DNA of 39,361 bases from Bacteroidaceae bacterium. GTDB taxonomy: Bacteria; Bacteroidota; Bacteroidia; Bacteroidales; Bacteroidaceae. The DNA lies in NCBI GenBank assembly GCA_024401215.1, contig JAKSLL010000029.1:1-39361 (forward strand), given 5' to 3'. The number at the start of each line of letters is the position of its first letter. Position 1 is the first letter of the stretch. The notes below the pieces were generated by a model. The model ran no database searches. It worked only from the letters and a program-made list of their open reading frames with translations, and was not told the DNA's origin. Shown here in pieces: positions 36,401 to 39,361 of the stretch. The translations under genes and the position numbers were made by a program.

Positions 36401-37249
36401 GAAAAGATTCTGTAAGATGGCATTGTAGTAATTGCCACTTGTGTCAGAATTATAGTCAAAGTCTCTGAGTATGTCTTTAAGCTCACTCTTATAGTCAAAG
36501 ATACTGTTCGGAACAAGTCCCTTCTGCTTGATAAACCATACGAAAAGCAGACGCGTGATAAGACGGATAATCTTCACGTTCAGATTGTCCTTATCGTCAT
36601 CTGCTGTATCCGGATTATTTGGGAATGTCACACCAGGAGAATCTGGTGTCTGAACCTCAACCGCCCACTGATACCAGTGATAAAGACGGTCGTAGAATTC
36701 CTTGGTAAGAGACTCTACAGAGAATCTGCTTTCAAGATCTTCCCACACAGTGAGTTGTTTCTTGTTTTCCCTGCGCTCATGTACCTCTCCCATCTCAAAC
36801 AAGAACTTCTCCGGAGTTTTTGTCTTAGCCCCCCCACCAAGCAAGAATGAATGTCTGCGTGGATTGCTGTAGTCATATCGCACACGTGCAGAATTATCAT
36901 CCTGAGAGATTTCCATCTGCAAAAGCGACAAACGCCATGTTGATGAGCCTTCTGGTACAGAAACGACCAAAGCACGATTATACATAGAATTGGCACATAG
37001 CATGCGAAACAATTCTTTCGATATGCCAACACGAGCATCGTGCGAAGACGTGTGATTGACCAGATATACCTCAAGCTCCAGACTTCGGCATGTACCAAGG
37101 CAGAGGCCATCTTTCACGAAATTGGGACTAAATGGAATTGCCAAAGTTTTGTCTGACATGGTGAAGTCATCAGGCAAGAAGTCACGAAGAAAGAGCAAGA
37201 ACTTCTGTTTGTCAAAAGCACTGTCAAGAGCAAATTTATTTCGTATCAT
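33452..37249 (-). CDS. Large Eco57I-type N6-adenine DNA methyltransferase
   Basis: 1265 aa. The SAM motif is DPACGSGAF (545-553), the adenine motif is NPPY (874-877), and the expected intervening block is GVDIQPIAMLISKLRF (633-648). The preceding STGSFYTPRPIVEYMV (476-491) is the usual entry to this methylase class. The 470-residue N-terminal part and the insert at about 700-840 are specificity or regulatory regions. I see no clear PD-(D/E)XK motif, although the first 120 residues could be a degenerate nuclease fold. It is larger than most solitary methylases and comparable to DISARM DrmMI, PglX and Hma methylases. It overlaps the helicase by 4 nt (ATGA). Confidence 0.88.
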   Translation of the reverse strand: MIRNKFALDSAFDKQKFLLFLRDFLPDDFTMSDKTLAIPFSPNFVKDGLCLGTCRSLELEVYLVNHTSSHDARVGISKELFRMLCANSMYNRALVVSVPEGSSTWRLSLLQMEISQDDNSARVRYDYSNPRRHSFLLGGGAKTKTPEKFLFEMGEVHERRENKKQLTVWEDLESRFSVESLTKEFYDRLYHWYQWAVEVQTPDSPGVTFPNNPDTADDDKDNLNVKIIRLITRLLFVWFIKQKGLVPNSIFDYKSELKDILRDFDYNSDTSGNYYNAILQNLFFATLNNEIDKRSFYKDAYKGASSSYGVKTVYRDSLKDSWFKISHDEVLEMFKTVPYMNCGLFECLDKVAKSDINTPVDMLLDGFSSRDAKQKDPKTGKENYKYRAFIPNSLFFGEERTVQVMVEEKKNKKVVSEPKPVKVEGIIRLFEEYNFTVEENTPSDVQVSLDPELLGRVFENLLAAYNPETKENARKSTGSFYTPRPIVEYMVNESLVQYLKTKVVGGEQLEPELRKLISYKDEEIDIPEVQRIDILHCIYTCKVLDPACGSGAFPMGMLQQMVHIMRRIDPDNKIWHDVVLDQATHEMMEAMSKEKDKAARHERMAEIEEEFDDDLTNADYKRKLYLIRNCIYGVDIQPIAMLISKLRFFISLVCEQNPDMTAPEKNYGINTLPNLETKFVAANTLIPASIRNFQEGLFSDSRLVKLKDELLEIRMRHFQVKNQKSKLANRERDGFKRDEIKNYLLAAASVVDEKLIKEKKALIAQYEKDLKRYEVPDLVEEVVPVQTNLFDFNPQLTMRTVDRNKRKRDELKTCIKVCKAEIAREENKRNLPEFEAAVREITQWNPYDQVNASPFFDPEWMFGVEGGFDIVIANPPYRDIKGLPNADVRQYFDLYSTAENRINLYALFIERGKNLLSSKGLMCFINPNSMLINETYTKVRKELLGGLCLLLKLPDNIFAAIVETIIFMYSDILQKEVKAATFANNAEPKLDSIVYKKIDLELWRTDEYCRFNIFSAPEVVQLLKYIEMDSRNLSDYVETSLGITPYDKAKGHTEEMIDNKVFHSDNKVDETYVPLIKGENIIPFFIVGSATKFLKYGPWLGAPREKRFFTDPRIVVRQIVGPNQSIVAAYEEKNPTYFTQIGFSLLSKNKDNEMLKYLVGIINSPLMSFYHLNKFIDPEKVLFQKVLIANTKLFPIKTNKFFSNVVQLVDKIINLGRVDNSNYTILKKQLDFSIYKAYDLSYHQVHLIDSSISESEYESFNPDEL

Positions 37250-39361
37250 AATGCAAGTTCAGTTTGGGAATTGGTAATTACGTTTTGTATTTCTTCTGCT
37301 ATAATAAGCGATTCTGCCCCTTGTGATATGCTATCATAGCTATGCAATACCTTTGCTATGTAGGATTGCGATATCATCTCAGGCAATTGTGGATATTCTG
37401 TCCTTTTCAAAGCGTTTATCTGGCGGAGGGAATATCCTGATAAAGCATCGTACTCTATCGCCTTCTGCAAATCTTGCAGGTAATCTTTCGAACATGAACT
37501 TTCGCGCATGATGATATTTATCTTGGCATAAGCATCACGTTTTGCTTTGTCTTGTTCTGTCTGTCCTTCTGCTACAAAGAGTGATTCTTTGGCTTTGGAG
37601 AATAGTTCGTTGAAACTTGATGAGAGGTGATAACCCTTTTCATCTATATTAGCGACAAAGACTTCAAACGCTTTGCTTGGAGAAACGTTTTCTATGTTAT
37701 CTGCATCCTTGGCGTACTTGAAAACGAAGTCTGTACCCTTCTTGGCAAAAAGGATTACACCACTATCGTGATCCTTGGTGAGACGACGAACCTTTGAACG
37801 AGTAGGCAACGAGAGAGCATCACGCATTTCTGGGCTATCATGCAATTGATCAAGAAGCATTCGGTATGGGGTGTCCCACGATTCTGCCTCTTCGTTAGCA
37901 ATCAGTTCCTTGTATTGCCTTGCAAAGTAGTTGTTGAGTTCTTCGTCGGATGTTAGGTATTTTGTATCTTCACCCATGATAGCCTGGATCATTGCCATCT
38001 TCATGGTGCTGATCTCTTTGGTATGTGTCTCATTTTCTCCTATTTCTGTCGGGAAATAGTTATAGATGAACAATTTGTCAAATACCTGCTTGTTCATACG
38101 GTTTATACGACCTACACGCTGAATGATGCGAGTTGGGTTGTACGGGATGTCGTAATTGTAAATAGTGCCTGCACGATGAAGGTTGTAGCCTTCGGATATG
38201 GCATCCGTGGCAATCAGTATCTTGTAGTCGTCTTTCTGATTATTTTCTGGCAAACCTGCATCGAAATTCTTACGAATAACTTCCTTGTTTGCCTTGGATG
38301 ACAATCCTGATGTATATGAAAATACAGGAAGTTTCTCTTCCTTAAGTTTCTTTCCAAGATAATCTACCGTATCAGCAAACTGACTGAAGACTATTATTTT
38401 TCGTTTTGGCTCCTTTCTCTGCTGTTCTTTAAGAAGTTTAATGAAGCCATCTATTTTGGGGTCATGGTTTACATTCATCCACTTATCTTTCAATGACTTC
38501 AATATCTCGATATCAGAATCAAGGTCTTTGAAGAAGTCCTCGCTGAGCCATTCTGTTTTTATCTCAAACATGCCCTTTGCTTTCATGCTTTCGATAGAAT
38601 CCTCAATAAGTTCTTCTCGTAGTTCTGTAAATGTGTCGCTTGCAGATTCATATAAAGCCTTGATGTCAGGAAGTTGCCCCTTCTTATATACCGGAACAGC
38701 CTTGCGCTTTTCCATCCAATTCTTTACATTAATACAATATGACAGCATGTTCTCAAGCGACATCTTAAAAGCATATTGAGAACTCTCAAAACGGCGCACA
38801 AGGAGTGTACGCATGAAACTGGCAAGGTTTCGTTGACTACCGCGGAACAAATTGTAGTCAAGTCCGGCGGCTTCGATAGTCTCCTTCAACTCATCAACAA
38901 ATTCTCCTTTCACATAGATAACAGGCTTGTAGCGAGCAGCCTGGAAGGTGGCAGTACCATCCTCACTTACAAATCGATCTTCAAGTCCTTCTGGCACTTC
39001 ATCGTCTGTTACATCTGCTGACTCCTGGGAGTGTTTTGGATAGATAAGAGACAACGTTTCTTTATATAAGTCTGCAAGATCACCAAGATGATATTCACTC
39101 TGCAAAGGTGGAACCATCTCTGCAAAAGTGATATTCTGCTTCTCAAGGTCTTCTTTATATGCTGGTATATGAGTAAGATCTGTGCGAGAACGTCGTATGA
39201 CAAGAGGACCAATAATACGACGGATTTCCTCACCGATAGATTTGATGGCAAGGTTGAGTTCTTCCTGACTTATCAATTTCTCACGTTGTTGTTTGCGGAG
39301 TTTCTTATAAAGATAAATAAGACGAGTAAATTCTGCCCCAAGGTTATGAACCGTCTGGAGA
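37246..39361 (-). CDS. SNF2/DrmD-like helicase, 5' end outside the window
   Basis: The frame is open to the right edge (704 codons visible); a TTG at 39276 is internal, since upstream codons (LQTVHNLGAEFTRLIYLY...) continue the protein. Helicase C-terminal domain motifs are present: IVFSQFADTVDYL (motif IV), ILIATDAISEGYNLHRAG (motif V) and PTRIIQRVGRINRMN (motif VI). The Walker A/B half lies beyond the window. A long helical insert (about 175-290 of the visible part) resembles SNF2-like helicases of DISARM class 1 (DrmD). It is the first visible gene of the operon and overlaps the methylase by ATGA. Confidence 0.85.
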   Translation of the reverse strand, partial: LQTVHNLGAEFTRLIYLYKKLRKQQREKLISQEELNLAIKSIGEEIRRIIGPLVIRRSRTDLTHIPAYKEDLEKQNITFAEMVPPLQSEYHLGDLADLYKETLSLIYPKHSQESADVTDDEVPEGLEDRFVSEDGTATFQAARYKPVIYVKGEFVDELKETIEAAGLDYNLFRGSQRNLASFMRTLLVRRFESSQYAFKMSLENMLSYCINVKNWMEKRKAVPVYKKGQLPDIKALYESASDTFTELREELIEDSIESMKAKGMFEIKTEWLSEDFFKDLDSDIEILKSLKDKWMNVNHDPKIDGFIKLLKEQQRKEPKRKIIVFSQFADTVDYLGKKLKEEKLPVFSYTSGLSSKANKEVIRKNFDAGLPENNQKDDYKILIATDAISEGYNLHRAGTIYNYDIPYNPTRIIQRVGRINRMNKQVFDKLFIYNYFPTEIGENETHTKEISTMKMAMIQAIMGEDTKYLTSDEELNNYFARQYKELIANEEAESWDTPYRMLLDQLHDSPEMRDALSLPTRSKVRRLTKDHDSGVILFAKKGTDFVFKYAKDADNIENVSPSKAFEVFVANIDEKGYHLSSSFNELFSKAKESLFVAEGQTEQDKAKRDAYAKINIIMRESSCSKDYLQDLQKAIEYDALSGYSLRQINALKRTEYPQLPEMISQSYIAKVLHSYDSISQGAESLIIAEEIQNVITNSQTELAL

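Noticed and set aside
33452-37249. Classical type I restriction system (HsdM/HsdS/HsdR)
   Set aside because: No HsdS specificity subunit is present, and the helicase is SNF2-like rather than HsdR-like with its nuclease domain visible.
39274-39276. TTG as start of the helicase gene
   Set aside because: The frame stays open to the window edge and the upstream residues look like protein, so the gene is cut by the window.
23023-39361. DISARM class 1 or BREX
   Set aside because: The helicase and methylase fit loosely, but no DrmA, DrmB, DrmC, BrxC, PglZ or BrxL is present in the window. Genes beyond the right edge could change this.
1-39361. CRISPR array, tRNA or rRNA genes, riboswitches
   Set aside because: No regular direct-repeat array, cloverleaf or conserved riboswitch core was noticed on reading; a tRNAscan/Infernal run would be decisive.

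Overview
The window looks like a chromosomal segment from a member of Bacteroidales, probably Prevotellaceae. Several gene starts are preceded by the Bacteroidota promoter pattern (TTTG or TTG near -33, about 19-22 nt, then TAnnTTTG near -7). Shine-Dalgarno sequences are weak or absent, and the housekeeping proteins are of Bacteroidales type. No RNA gene, CRISPR array, integrase or transposase was seen. The assignment to an organism is inference, because no database was searched.

Positions 1-22,917 are core and metabolic. In order they hold: the last codons of an upstream gene; a small repeat element with terminal inverted repeats; a minus-strand alanine/glycine symporter plus SpoU rRNA methylase pair; a divergent RluA-type pseudouridine synthase; formate-tetrahydrofolate ligase followed by a D-2-hydroxyacid dehydrogenase; a single-ORF fusion of both carbamoyl-phosphate synthase subunits on the minus strand; and a long plus-strand run. 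That run is PaaI thioesterase, Gfo/Idh/MocA oxidoreductase, threonine aldolase-like enzyme, exported metallo-beta-lactamase-fold protein, clpS-clpA-aat (a complete N-degron module), tatA-tatC, then an exported GH127 glycosidase and an exported carbohydrate-esterase-like hydrolase. The GC content rises toward the GH127/esterase end.

From about 23,000 to the right edge everything is on the minus strand, visibly AT-richer, and made of defence-type genes. In transcription order (right to left): SNF2-like helicase (5' end outside the window), large Eco57I-like N6-adenine methylase, DUF1016/YhcG PD-(D/E)XK nuclease, a protein with an internally duplicated domain, GHKL-type ATPase, a beta-rich orphan, a DUF6339-like protein, a Schlafen/AlbA_2 protein, an orphan, and a fusion of a macro-like (A1S_2505-type) domain with a RES domain. 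Five of the first seven junctions overlap or nearly abut, so this looks like one operon. The helicase-methylase-ATPase core resembles the DISARM-related Hma class; I would read it as Hma-like with an enlarged set of accessory and effector genes. I know no described system with this exact composition. The macro-RES protein is the best candidate for an NAD-depleting effector, with its own possible ADP-ribose-binding domain.

How the parts could work together (inference): the helicase and methylase would scan and mark DNA, the GHKL ATPase with its two small partners would sense or transduce, DUF1016 and/or the Schlafen protein would cut nucleic acid, and the macro-RES protein could act as a last-resort NAD+ hydrolase. 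The island has no visible mobility gene inside the window; its right boundary lies outside.
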